Positions 40,024 through 51,126 of a stretch of 64,000 bases of DNA are shown in pieces. Location: positions 3,913,034 to 3,977,033 of the forward strand of contig NZ_AP024355.1 in the NCBI RefSeq assembly GCF_019704135.1, in the 5' to 3' direction. A program made the translations under genes and the position numbers. Within the stretch, counting starts at the first letter, position 1, and each line of letters opens with the position of its first letter. This DNA comes from Desulfuromonas versatilis. Lineage in GTDB: Bacteria > Desulfobacterota > Desulfuromonadia > Desulfuromonadales > NIT-T3. The notes beneath the pieces were generated by a model. That model ran no database searches and was not told the origin of the DNA. It worked only from the letters and a program-made list of their open reading frames with translations.

Positions 40024-42501
40024 TCAGCCTGTTGACAAAGTCCGCACCGCGCACCTGGCGCCCCGGGCAAGCAATTTCTCGATCTCTGCGGCCGGCATCG
40101 GCGCGGCGAAATAGAACCCCTGCATCTCCAGGCAGTTGTGAAGGCGCAGAAATTCCAGCTGCTCCTTGGTCTCCACCCCCTCGGCTACCAATTTCAGCTT
40201 CAGGCTCCTGGCCATGCCGATGATGGTCTCGACAATCGCCGCGTCGTCCTGATTGTCGGGCAGATCACTGATAAAGGAGCGGTCGATCTTGATCCGGTCG
40301 ACCGGGAAGTGCTTGAGGTAGCTCAGCGACGAGTAGCCGGTACCGAAATCATCGATGGCCAGGTGGATGCCACGCCTCTTGAGCTCGGTCAGGGTCCCGA
40401 TATTGGCCTCGGCCGATTCCATCAGGACACTTTCGGTCAACTCCAGTTCCAGGTCCTTGGGTCGCAGGCCGGTTTCCTCCAGCGCCTGGTCCACCATCTC
40501 CAGCAGATCCCCCTGGCGCAGCTGCACCCCAGAAAGGTTGACGCACATGCGCAGGGCGGGATACCCGGCCTGCTGCCAGAGCGCCGCCTGGGCACAGGCG
40601 CTGCGCAGCACCCAGCGACCCAGGGTCTGAATCAGGCCGGTGTCCTCGGCCAGGGGGATAAACAGCGAGGGCGGGATCAGTCCCTTTGCGGGATGTCGCC
40701 AGCGCAGCAGCGCCTCCACCCCGCTCATTCGGCCCGACCCCAGGTCGTACTGGGGCTGGTAGACCAGGAACAACTCTTCCGTGGCCATGGCTTGGCGCAG
40801 GCTCACCTCGAGCTCGTGGCGCTTGCGGGCCCGACGGTTCATCTCCTCCGAGAAGAAATGGTGCATATTCCGCCCCCCCTGCTTGGCCGCGTACATGGCC
40901 ATGTCCGCATGTTTCAGCAGGGTTTCGGGCTGGCCGCCGTCTTCGGGGAACATGGCGATGCCGATGCTGAAGCCGACCACCACCTGCCGGTCCTGCAGGT
41001 GGAAAGGGGTCTTCATTAGCTCGAGGATCTTCTCGGCCACCATGACGGCCTCGCGCTGGCTTTTGATGCAGGAAAGCACCAGGATGAATTCGTCACCACC
41101 GAAACGCCCCAGGGTGTCACTCTGGCGAATGGTCGGCTTGAGGCGCTCGGCGACCATCTGCAGCAGCTGATCGCCGACGGCATGGCCGTAGGTATCGTTG
41201 ATGTCCTTGAAGCGGTCGATGTCCATGAACAGCAGCCCCACCTGGTGGCTCTCGCGGCGCGCGGTGGCCAGATCGTGCTCGAGGCGGTCGAGCAGCAGGG
41301 CCCGGTTGGCCAGCCCGGTGATGGCGTCGGAAAAAGCCATGCGCCGCATGTCCAGCTCGGCCCGCTTGCGGTCGGAAATGTCGATCATGGTGCCGACGAT
41401 TCCCCCCGGCTGCCCATCCGGATCGGCAAACACCGACTTGTGAAACAGCACGGTGCTCTGGCGACCGTCGGCCGCCTCCACCGCGGTCTCGTAGACCTGC
41501 ACCGCTCCCTCGCGCAGCAGGGCCAGGTCCGCCTCGTGATAGACCCGCGCCTTTTCCGCCGGGGCCACGTCAAAGGCGGTATGGCCGACAATCTTTTCCC
41601 GGGAATAGCCGATGTGCCGGGCGAAGGCGTCGTTGCAGCCCAGGTAGACGCCTTGCCGATCCTTGAAGAATATCGGCGCCGGGATGGCATCGATGATGGT
41701 CTGCAGGAGGTTTTTCTGCGTTCGCAATTCCAGCTCCGCCCGCCTTCTGAGCTCGTTCATCTCGCGCAGGTAAACCCCGCCGAGCAGGAACACCCCGCTC
41801 AGATAGAGCCCGTGCCGAATCGGCGCAAAGACCCCCTCGTATACCTCGCCGAGGGCCATGTCGGGGATTTTCAGGAATTCGTGCAGAAAAAAGAAGCTGA
41901 GCGCCGTCACCACCAGGTTGCGCAGCCAGCCCGAGGTCTCGCGCATCAGCACCAGGGGCGGATAGATCAGCCAGAGGCTGGCGTTGATGCGAAACAGCCA
42001 GTCGCACCAGGTCTGGCCGAACTTGGAGCTGGGATCGGCGGTGATATGCCCGGCCCACCACCAGAAAGTGGCCAGGTAACAGATGGCAACGGCGGCGAGA
42101 CTCCCCAGCAGGAAGCGACGAAAACGCTCCTGGCGGCCCAGCAGAAAGCTCAGGAAGGCCGCCGCCACGACCATGAAGGCCATGTTGCTGAGCGCATGCT
42201 CGAGGGGTGGGAAAACCACGTGCAGGTCGTCGTGATGGATGATGCCCAGGGCCTGGAGAAATGCCATGGAGATCATCATCAGTTCCCGGGCCAGCCCCAG
42301 GGCGAAGCCCCAGATCAGCAACCGCTCGCGGGCCCCTTCGGCCTGGCGCCGCCGCGACCAGGCCACCGTCAGCAACAACCCCCACATGATGCCGGCCAGG
42401 CCGAACTGCACGATGTTGTGGTCGATCCCGCCGCGACCGCCGGTGAACTGGGAAATCAGGTCGAGAATGACGGTGATCGGCTGCGCTGCCCTGTCCTCCA
42501 T
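40024..42501 (-). CDS. Membrane-bound PAS-GGDEF-EAL protein (c-di-GMP metabolism)
   Basis: An 825-residue inner-membrane signalling protein. The first 255 residues contain several hydrophobic segments (about seven to eight). A PAS domain covers about 265-385 (AIPAPIFFKDRQGVYLGCN, VGTMIDISDRKRAE). The GGDEF domain (about 390-550) has an intact GRFGGDEF, so cyclase activity is possible. The EAL domain (about 565-815) has GVEALLRW, DDFGTGYSSL and LVAEGVET, so phosphodiesterase activity also looks intact. Bifunctional, with the dominant activity not deducible. Transcribed alone; c-di-GMP effectors are not seen nearby. Confidence 0.95.
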   Translation of the reverse strand: MEDRAAQPITVILDLISQFTGGRGGIDHNIVQFGLAGIMWGLLLTVAWSRRRQAEGARERLLIWGFALGLARELMMISMAFLQALGIIHHDDLHVVFPPLEHALSNMAFMVVAAAFLSFLLGRQERFRRFLLGSLAAVAICYLATFWWWAGHITADPSSKFGQTWCDWLFRINASLWLIYPPLVLMRETSGWLRNLVVTALSFFFLHEFLKIPDMALGEVYEGVFAPIRHGLYLSGVFLLGGVYLREMNELRRRAELELRTQKNLLQTIIDAIPAPIFFKDRQGVYLGCNDAFARHIGYSREKIVGHTAFDVAPAEKARVYHEADLALLREGAVQVYETAVEAADGRQSTVLFHKSVFADPDGQPGGIVGTMIDISDRKRAELDMRRMAFSDAITGLANRALLLDRLEHDLATARRESHQVGLLFMDIDRFKDINDTYGHAVGDQLLQMVAERLKPTIRQSDTLGRFGGDEFILVLSCIKSQREAVMVAEKILELMKTPFHLQDRQVVVGFSIGIAMFPEDGGQPETLLKHADMAMYAAKQGGRNMHHFFSEEMNRRARKRHELEVSLRQAMATEELFLVYQPQYDLGSGRMSGVEALLRWRHPAKGLIPPSLFIPLAEDTGLIQTLGRWVLRSACAQAALWQQAGYPALRMCVNLSGVQLRQGDLLEMVDQALEETGLRPKDLELELTESVLMESAEANIGTLTELKRRGIHLAIDDFGTGYSSLSYLKHFPVDRIKIDRSFISDLPDNQDDAAIVETIIGMARSLKLKLVAEGVETKEQLEFLRLHNCLEMQGFYFAAPMPAAEIEKLLARGARCAVRTLSTG

Positions 42502-42768
42502 TGCCCCTCCCGAAAAGGTGAAAATCTCTGAATTAGTTTAAGCCAGCAAAAACCGGGCCGCGCCGAGAATCCGCCCTGGCGGGCCTTGGCCCTTCGGGGC
42601 CCAGGGCCCGCACCCGCTCCGCTTCTGTCCCGGTGGGGGGGGGGAAAGACCGGTTAAATGGCGGGGAACCGGCGAAAGGGCTTGCCCCGCTCGCCCTTGC
42701 CGGTAGCCGGGGAGAAAGCTTTGTCTTGATGTTGGATACCCTGAAAGGGGATGAGAACCGCAAAAAGC
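42502..42768. other. Gap with UUCG-type hairpin
   Basis: A 267-base gap between two minus-strand genes. GGGCCTTGGCCC, TTCG, GGGCCCAGGGCCC (about 42580-42610) makes a strong hairpin with a UUCG-like loop, but no U run follows on either strand. I compared the gap with the c-di-GMP-I riboswitch pattern and found no match. Confidence 0.5.
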
Positions 42769-43689
42769 TCAGGCCCGGTCAAGCCGCTGCAGGCCCAGTT
42801 CCCGGGCGCGGGCCACCGTCGCCCGAAACTCGGCCCGGGTCGGCCGCCGGTCGAGGGGCGGGTATTCGTCGGCCCGGTAGCAGGGGCGATACTGGTCCAT
42901 GAGATTGAGGTAGGTTCGGGGGGAGATCTCCAGGGCGAGAAACTCGAGGATTTGGTCGCTGCCGGCCTGGTTCTCCGGCAGCACCAGGTGGCGCACCAGC
43001 AGGCCGCGCCGGGCGAGGCCGGTCTCGTCCAGCACCAGGTCGCCCACCTGGCGGTGCATCTCCTTGACCGCGGCCCGGTTGACCTCGGCGTAGTCGGACA
43101 CCTTGAGATAGCGACGGGCGACCTGCGAGTCGGCGAACTTCATGTCGGGCATGTAGATGTCGACCACTCCGTCAAGCAGGGAGAGAGCCTCGGGGCTGTC
43201 GTAGCCGCCGCTGTTGTAGACGAGCGGCAGGCGCAGGCCGCGCCCGGCGGCGATCGCCAGCGCGCCGAGGATCTGCGCCACCACGTGGCTGGGCGTGACC
43301 AGGTTGATGTTGTGGCAGCCCATCTGCTGCAGGCCCAGCATCAGTTCGGCCAGTTGGGCGTTGCTGAATTCCCGCCCCTCGCCCTGCTGGCTGAGGTCGT
43401 AGTTCTGGCAGAAAATGCAGGAGAGGCTGCACCAGCTGAAAAAGATCGTCCCCGATCCCCGCCTGCCGACCAGCGGCCGCTCTTCGCCGAAATGCGGGCC
43501 GCTGCTGCAGACCACCGCCCGCTCCCCGGTGCGGCAGCGCGCCCCCTGGGTGGCGAGCAGCCGGTTGACGTGACAGCCGTTGGCGCACAACTGGCAGCGC
43601 TGCATGTGGGCCAAGGCCCGCTTGGCGCGGGCCTCCAGCTCACCCGACTCGAACAGCTGCAGATAGGCCGGGGCGAATGTCTCGGCCAT
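42769..43689 (-). CDS. PflX-like radical SAM protein (COG1313 type)
   Basis: A 306-residue radical SAM protein starting at ATG 43689 with AAGGAGG 6 bases upstream. N-terminal Cys-rich segment CQLCANGCHVNR, then the SAM cluster motif CSLSCIFCQNY (CxxxCxxC, about residue 88-95). Further blocks NINLVTPSHVV, YNSGGYDSPE, DIYMPDMKFAD and YLNLMDQYRPC are typical of the PflX/PFL-activase-like group. Probably activates or modifies a protein, but the target is unknown. It is not the AmmeMemoRadiSam gene as far as I can tell, since no partner genes are present. Confidence 0.85.
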   Translation of the reverse strand: MAETFAPAYLQLFESGELEARAKRALAHMQRCQLCANGCHVNRLLATQGARCRTGERAVVCSSGPHFGEERPLVGRRGSGTIFFSWCSLSCIFCQNYDLSQQGEGREFSNAQLAELMLGLQQMGCHNINLVTPSHVVAQILGALAIAAGRGLRLPLVYNSGGYDSPEALSLLDGVVDIYMPDMKFADSQVARRYLKVSDYAEVNRAAVKEMHRQVGDLVLDETGLARRGLLVRHLVLPENQAGSDQILEFLALEISPRTYLNLMDQYRPCYRADEYPPLDRRPTRAEFRATVARARELGLQRLDRA

Positions 43690-43770
43690 GCTCACCTCCT
43701 TGGAGAATCCTGCGGCTCCTCCCCTTCAGCACAACCATAACAAGCCGCTCGCCCCTGTCAAAGTGGCCCC

Positions 43771-44028
43771 TCAGTGCCGCTCCCGGTGCCAGATCGACAC
43801 GCCGTTGCGCCAGATCTCGTAGACCCGGTGGAAGGGGATGGAGTGCTCCTCGCCCCAGGGGTCGACCAGGCGGAAGACGAAGTGCTCGCCCTCGGGGAAT
43901 TCGAGCCGCTCGAAGGGGACCCGCAGGATCTCGTCTTCGAGCCGGTCGTAGTAGCCGATCTCGAAGCTGGCATCGCCGAACTCGGGGTCCCAGCGGATGC
44001 GGTTGAGGATCTCCTGCACCGGCTGCAT
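43771..44028 (-). CDS. DUF504 / MJ1316-type RNA cyclic-group end recognition domain protein
   Basis: An 85-residue protein beginning MQPVQEILNRIRWDP and ending with the family hallmark IPFHRVYEIWRNGVSIWHR. The domain is proposed to recognise 2',3'-cyclic phosphate or similar RNA ends in repair contexts. It lies 10 bases after the ABC permease stop and is probably co-transcribed with the exporter, an odd pairing without an obvious reason. Confidence 0.85.
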   Translation of the reverse strand: MQPVQEILNRIRWDPEFGDASFEIGYYDRLEDEILRVPFERLEFPEGEHFVFRLVDPWGEEHSIPFHRVYEIWRNGVSIWHRERH

Positions 44029-44038
44029 CGCCGACCCC

Positions 44039-44830
44039 TTAGCGGATCAGCCGCCGGCGCATGCGCGCCAGCGACAGGGGAAACAGGACCAGGCCGAACA
44101 GCAGCAGGTAGCCTAGGTGCCAGAGCAGGGCCGGTTCGAAAAAGCCCATGGTCATGGCGCGCACCAGGGCGACCAGGTGGGTCAGGGGCAGCAGCTGGGC
44201 CAGGGTCTGCGCCCAGGCGGGGAGCTGGTCGAGGGGGAAGAAGGTGCCGCTGAACAGGAACATGGGGGTGATCAGCAGGAAGATCGGCACGTTGAAGGTC
44301 TCGATGTTGGGCACCAGCGAGGTGCAGAGCATGCCCAGGGCTGCGAAGGCGAGCCCGCCCAGCAGCGCCAGGGGGAGCAGCAGCAGGCCGCCGGGGTAGC
44401 TGATAAGGCCGAACAGGCTGATGACCGCCTGCATCAGCGCGGTGGCGATCAGCGACTTGGTGGCGGCCCAGGCGATCTCGCCGGTGATGATCTCGTCGAG
44501 GGTCAGGGGGGTGGCGAGGATGGCGTCGAAGGTCTTCTGGTAATACATCCGCACGAAGGAGGCGTAGCTGGTCTCGAAGAACGCATTATACATGATCGCC
44601 ACCGCCAGCAGCGCCGGGGCGATAAAGCGCACGTAGGAAACGGCTTGGCCGCGGAAGCTGAATTCGCCCACCAGGGCGGAAAGCCCCACGCCGAAGGCGA
44701 GCAGGTAGAGCATCGGCTCGAGCAGCGGCGGCAGGAAGCTGATCTTCCAGGTGCGCCGGTAGACGCTGAAGTTGCGCTGCCAGACCCGCACGAAGCGCCG
44801 GGATATTTTGGGTCCAACCACCCCGCTCAT
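44039..44830 (-). CDS. ABC-2 type transporter permease
   Basis: A 263-residue membrane protein with about six hydrophobic segments, including LLEPMLYLLAFGVGLSALVG near the start, the conserved NAFFETSYASFVRMYYQKTFDAILATPL stretch between TM2 and TM3, and PMFLFSGTFFPLDQLP before the last segments; this is the NodJ/DrrB-like export permease layout. It overlaps the ATPase gene by 4 bases (ATGA). Substrate unknown: polysaccharide, lipid or drug. Confidence 0.93.
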   Translation of the reverse strand: MSGVVGPKISRRFVRVWQRNFSVYRRTWKISFLPPLLEPMLYLLAFGVGLSALVGEFSFRGQAVSYVRFIAPALLAVAIMYNAFFETSYASFVRMYYQKTFDAILATPLTLDEIITGEIAWAATKSLIATALMQAVISLFGLISYPGGLLLLPLALLGGLAFAALGMLCTSLVPNIETFNVPIFLLITPMFLFSGTFFPLDQLPAWAQTLAQLLPLTHLVALVRAMTMGFFEPALLWHLGYLLLFGLVLFPLSLARMRRRLIR

Positions 44831-45738
44831 TCGCGCAGCTCCCTGCCGGTCAGGCGCAGAAACACGTCCTCCAGGTTGGCCAGGCGCAGGGTGCAGCCGT
44901 CCTGGCGGAAATCGCGGGTCAGGTGGATGAACAGCTCGTCGCCCGGCAGGTTGTAGACCAGCAGGCGCCGCCCCAGGTCCTCGAACTCGACGGGCTGCCC
45001 CTGCAGGTAGCCGCGCAGCTCGGCGCTGGGGGCGACCACCTCGATCACCTCGCGGCCGACGTAGCGGCGCACCAGTTCGGCGGGCTGGCCCTGTACCAGG
45101 ATCTTGCCGCGGTCCATGATGATCAGCCGGTCGCAGAGCCGCGAAGCCTCCTCGAGGTAGTGGCTGGTCAGCAGGATGGTCAGTCCGCGCTCCTTGAGCT
45201 CTTCGAGGCGCTGCCAGACCTGGTGACGCGACTGGGGATCGAGCCCGGTGGTCGGCTCGTCGAGGATCAGCAGTTCGGGGCGGTTGATCAGCGAGCGGGC
45301 CAGCACCAGGCGGCGCTTCATGCCGCCGGAAAGCTCCTGGATGGAGGATTTGGCCCGGCCGTCCAGGGCGAAGAATTTGAGCAGGCTCCAGGCCTCGGCC
45401 TCGGCCCGGGCGCGGGGGATGTCGAAATAGCGGGCGAACACCAGCAGGTTCTCCAGTACCGGCAGGTCGGGATCGAGATTGTCCTCCTGCTGGCAGACGC
45501 CGATGCGCTGCTTGGCTTCGCGCAGATGCCCCGCAAGGTCCCGGCCGAAGACCTTCAGACCACCGCCGCTCAAGGGGCTGTAGCCGTAGAGCATGCGAAT
45601 GGTGCTGGTCTTGCCGGCCCCGTTGGGGCCGAGCAGGCCGAAGCACTCGCCGCGGCGCACCTGGAAGGAGATGCCGTCCACCGCGGCGAATTCGCCGAAG
45701 CTCTTGCGCAGGTTTTCGGCTTCGATCACCGTGGGCAT
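44827..45738 (-). CDS. ABC transporter ATP-binding protein (DrrA/NodI-like)
   Basis: A 303-residue ATPase. Walker A GPNGAGKT, Q-loop CQQEDNLD, signature LSGGMKRRL, Walker B LLILDEPTTGLD and the H-loop SHYLEEA are all intact, followed by an extra C-terminal domain of about 90 residues typical of the DrrA group. Pairs with the overlapping ABC-2 permease to form an exporter. The upstream secreted-protein gene ends 15 bases before it, suggesting a shared operon. Confidence 0.95.
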   Translation of the reverse strand: MPTVIEAENLRKSFGEFAAVDGISFQVRRGECFGLLGPNGAGKTSTIRMLYGYSPLSGGGLKVFGRDLAGHLREAKQRIGVCQQEDNLDPDLPVLENLLVFARYFDIPRARAEAEAWSLLKFFALDGRAKSSIQELSGGMKRRLVLARSLINRPELLILDEPTTGLDPQSRHQVWQRLEELKERGLTILLTSHYLEEASRLCDRLIIMDRGKILVQGQPAELVRRYVGREVIEVVAPSAELRGYLQGQPVEFEDLGRRLLVYNLPGDELFIHLTRDFRQDGCTLRLANLEDVFLRLTGRELRE

Positions 45739-45753
45739 GTCAGGGCCCGCCCT

Positions 45754-46353
45754 TCATTGTACGTTCAGGCTGAAATCGAGCACCACCTCAAGGGCGTCGG
45801 CCTGGGGGCGGATGGAGCGGACCTCCAGCCCGGCCACCTGGACCTGATAAGGCCCCTGCCGGGAGGCGTCGGCAGCGGCTTGGCGCACCTCGCTGAGCAG
45901 CGGGTAGCGAAAAGCCCGTGCCAGGGTGTCGCGGAAGAAGCCGCGAATCAGGTCGTTGTAGATGGGCCTGGGGGTTTCCACCTGCAGCTGGTCGAGCAGC
46001 AGCTCGCCGCTGCGGTAGACCGGCACCCCGCTCATCACCACCTGAAAAGCATCCGTCGCGCCGACGCATTCGCCCCCCAACTCGACCCCGGCGCGCCCGC
46101 GGAACTGGGCGGTCACCCGCAGCCGCCCTCCCGGCGCTGCCGCAATGACGGGATTCTCGAGCAGGGCGTGGCGGCAGGAGGCATCCGAGCCGCCGTACAG
46201 AAAATGGCGCCCGCCCTGCTTGAAGACCTGCTGCAGCAGCACTTTGCGCAGGGCCTGGTAGTGGATCCTGGCTTCGGCGGCCGGCAGGGGCGCGGGGTGG
46301 ATCAGGAGCAGGGTGCAGGCCAGCAGCAGGCCGGCCGAGAGCCTTGGGTTCAT
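45754..46353 (-). CDS. Secreted 199-aa protein, function unknown, first gene of exporter operon
   Basis: Start MNPRLSAGLLLACTLLLIHP is supported by GGAGG 10 bases upstream and gives a signal peptide cleaved near LPAAEARIHY. The mature part has repeated beta-strand patterns (GGRLRVTAQFRGRAGVELGG, EVVLDFSLNVQ) with two Cys (SCRHA, GECVG) that could form a disulfide. No family recognised. Because it precedes the ABC exporter genes by 15 bases, a periplasmic role in that export system is possible, but only by context. Longer upstream in-frame codons look non-coding. Confidence 0.75.
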   Translation of the reverse strand: MNPRLSAGLLLACTLLLIHPAPLPAAEARIHYQALRKVLLQQVFKQGGRHFLYGGSDASCRHALLENPVIAAAPGGRLRVTAQFRGRAGVELGGECVGATDAFQVVMSGVPVYRSGELLLDQLQVETPRPIYNDLIRGFFRDTLARAFRYPLLSEVRQAAADASRQGPYQVQVAGLEVRSIRPQADALEVVLDFSLNVQ

Positions 46354-46558
46354 CTGTACAAACCTCCGGGGAAAGGGTGGTCGACCATCGCTAATTGTAC
46401 ATCCATACGGGCCGGCGGGCATCCGCCTGCGAGTTTTTTTCATCCCGTTTTTCCCGAACCCTCGGCAAAAAGACGCGTTGACAGGCGCCCCTCGAGCAGC
46501 CATACTTCAAAGAAATCTTTAATCTTGTCTCGTCGATTACCATCGGAGGGTCCAGCCC

Positions 46559-46882
46559 GTGCGCCAGTTTCTGTTGCTTTTGCTCCTGTTGACCTTGGCC
46601 GCCCCTGCCCTGGGAGGGCAGGCCGGGGAGCTGTACGCCAGCTCTGCCACCCCCAAGGTCGAACTCTACACCACCAGTTGGTGTCCCTACTGCAAAAAAG
46701 CGGTAAATTTCTTCCGTTCCCGGGGGATTTCTTTCGTCGAGTACGACATCGAAAAGGACAAGCAGGCGGCCCGCCGCAAGCAATTGCTCGACAGCCGGCC
46801 GGGAGTGCCGCTGGCGATCATCAACGGCAACCTGGTCCATGGATTCTCCGAGAGCCTCTACCTGGAGGCATTGGGCAAATAG
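46559..46882 (+). CDS. Exported glutaredoxin-like protein with CPYC active site
   Basis: A 107-residue protein starting at GTG (CGGAGGG 8 bases upstream) with signal peptide RQFLLLLLLLTLAAPALG. The mature part is a glutaredoxin domain: VELYTTSWCPYCKKAVNFF with active site CPYC, VEYDIEKD, PGVPLAIINGNLVHGF with the cis-Pro. Glutaredoxins are usually cytosolic, so export suggests a periplasmic thiol-redox function, perhaps in cytochrome or metal-protein maturation (inference). Monocistronic, ended by a long hairpin. Confidence 0.92.
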   Translation: MRQFLLLLLLLTLAAPALGGQAGELYASSATPKVELYTTSWCPYCKKAVNFFRSRGISFVEYDIEKDKQAARRKQLLDSRPGVPLAIINGNLVHGFSESLYLEALGK

Positions 46883-46913
46883 GGCCCGCCGCTGCCCGAG
46901 CCAGACCGATAGG

Positions 46914-46960
46914 CAGCCAGCAAAAAACGCCTCCACAGAGGAGGCGTTTTTTGCTGGCTG
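46914..46960. terminator. Long bidirectional Rho-independent terminator
   Basis: CAGCCAGCAAAAAACGCCTCC pairs perfectly with GGAGGCGTTTTTTGCTGGCTG around a 5-base loop (21-bp stem). The A and T tracts inside the stem serve as U-runs in both directions, separating the glutaredoxin gene from the convergent CBS gene. Confidence 0.93.
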
Positions 46961-46980
46961 TTGGCAACCGCGCCCGCCGT

Positions 46981-47436
46981 TCAGGGGCGCCGGTTCTGCT
47001 CGCGGCGCTGCTCCACCGAAACCAGCTTGACCAGGTCGCTGAGCTGCTCGGCGGCCAGATCGATCAGATCATCCACGGCCAGAATCCCCACCAGCCCCCC
47101 GGCCGCGTTGACCACGGGCATGCGCCGCACCCCATGGTCACGCATCCGCTTGATCGCGGTGCTCAACGGCTCCTGCTCGGCGACGGTCACCAGCTCTGAG
47201 GTCATCACCTCGCCCGCGTTCACCGCCCCCAGGTCGATCTCCTCGGCAATCAGTTCCACCACGATGTCCCGGTCAGTGAAAACGCCCACCGGAATCCTCT
47301 GTCCACCCCGGTCATCGGTGACGATCACGTCCCCGACATGATATTTGCGCATGACCCTGGCCACCTCGATGATCGAGGCGCCACGCTCAACGGTCACCAC
47401 CTCGCGGTTGCAGGCTTCGCCCACGTTCATTGACAT
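46981..47436 (-). CDS. Tandem CBS-domain protein
   Basis: A 151-residue protein made of two CBS motifs: the first (VVTVERGASIIEVARVMRKYHVGDVIV, IPVGVFTDRDIV) and the second (LVTVAEQEPLSTAIKRMRDHGVRRMPVVN, LVGILAVDDLIDL). Such pairs (Bateman modules) bind adenine nucleotides and act as energy sensors. Start at ATG 47436 (MSMNVGEACN); the ATG at 47430 fits the GGGAG spacing slightly better. No effector domain is attached; partner unknown. It follows pcm by 25 bases and is probably in the same transcript. Confidence 0.92.
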   Translation of the reverse strand: MSMNVGEACNREVVTVERGASIIEVARVMRKYHVGDVIVTDDRGGQRIPVGVFTDRDIVVELIAEEIDLGAVNAGEVMTSELVTVAEQEPLSTAIKRMRDHGVRRMPVVNAAGGLVGILAVDDLIDLAAEQLSDLVKLVSVEQRREQNRRP

Positions 47437-47461
47437 ACTCTCCCTGAAATCGATTTTTTGT

Positions 47462-48142
47462 CTAACCGCGGCGCTCTGCAGGGTCCACGCCCCCCACCAG
47501 CGGCACGAAGGCCACACCCAGAACCTCCCGCGTGGAAATATTGCCTGCCTCATCCTTCTCCAGCACCATCAGCTCCTGGTGCAGGTAAGGCAGACCGATG
47601 GGGATCACCAGCCTCCCCCGGGACGCCAGCTGCTTTTTCAGCGCCGGCGGTACCAGCGGCGCGGCGGCGGTCACCATCACCCCCTCGAAGGGAGCGTGCT
47701 CGGGCCAGCCGTGGTTGCCGTCCCCCAGGCGAACCTCGACGTTGCGGTAGCCGAGCCGCTGCAGCCGGCGGCTGGCCTGTTCGGCAAGCTCGGGGATCAC
47801 CTCGACGCTGTAGACCTTGCGGACCAACTGCGAAAGCACCGCCGCCTGATACCCCGAACCGGTGCCGATCTCCAGCACCCGGTGGTCTTTCTCGGGTTCC
47901 AGCAGGTCGGTCATCAGGGCAACGATGAAGGGCTGGGAGATCGTCTGCCCCAGGCCGATGGGCAGGGCGTTGTCGGCATAGGCGAAGGGGCGCATCGGCC
48001 CAGGCACGAACTCCTCGCGGGGCACCTTGGCCAGGGCCTCCATGACCCGCTCCCGCAGCGCGCTGCGCCCCGTCTGACGGCTGGTGAGGCGGGTCTCCGC
48101 CTCAATGGTCGCCAGCATTTCCCTTACCTTAGGGGACACCAT
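47462..48142 (-). CDS. pcm: Protein-L-isoaspartate O-methyltransferase
   Basis: A 226-residue SAM-dependent enzyme that repairs isomerised Asp/Asn residues. SAM-binding VLEIGTGSGYQAAVLS, PCMT signature blocks IGLGQTISQPFIVALMTDLL and VYSVEVIPELAEQA, and the late MVTAAAPLVPPALKKQL are all present. GGGGAG lies 6 bases before the ATG. Divergent from sucA. Confidence 0.95.
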   Translation of the reverse strand: MVSPKVREMLATIEAETRLTSRQTGRSALRERVMEALAKVPREEFVPGPMRPFAYADNALPIGLGQTISQPFIVALMTDLLEPEKDHRVLEIGTGSGYQAAVLSQLVRKVYSVEVIPELAEQASRRLQRLGYRNVEVRLGDGNHGWPEHAPFEGVMVTAAAPLVPPALKKQLASRGRLVIPIGLPYLHQELMVLEKDEAGNISTREVLGVAFVPLVGGVDPAERRG

Positions 48143-48297
48143 GGCCGCTCCCCGGTATTAGGTCCAGATAATTTATTTTAAACTATTTTCCGCGAAATTC
48201 CCGCAGAGGGACAGGACCCCGCAGGCCCCGGGCCGGCGCCGCCCCCTGCGGACCGGTCAATCCACTTGTCTTTCCGGCACTTTGCACCGGCCATTCA

Positions 48298-48326
48298 TTG
48301 CAAGGGGCATACGGCCCTGCTATACT
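48298..48326 (+). promoter_or_regulatory. sigma70-like promoter of sucAB
   Basis: TTGCAA (48298-48303), a 17-base spacer, TATACT (48321-48326), giving a leader of about 57 bases before the sucA start. Confidence 0.75.
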
Positions 48327-48389
48327 TCTCAGGCTTGCCTGCTTCCAGCGGGTATCTTGATTTATTTAATCCCTCAGGACGGCCATGCC

Positions 48390-51089
<2,700 letters not shown>

Positions 51090-51126
51090 CCTGCAGATTT
51101 CAATCGACATGTGACGGGAGTTTTCC

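Noticed and set aside
42502-42768. Possible c-di-GMP riboswitch upstream of the GGDEF/EAL gene
   Set aside because: No match to the GEMM pattern (no CGCAAAGCC-type segment); only a GC-rich UUCG hairpin is present.
42769-43689. AmmeMemoRadiSam system radical SAM gene
   Set aside because: Partner genes of that system are missing, and the Cys-rich front and overall length fit the PflX-like group better.
48282-48389. Upstream in-frame extension of sucA (36 codons)
   Set aside because: It overlaps the predicted promoter, and the family N-terminus begins at MSFVDYLSP.
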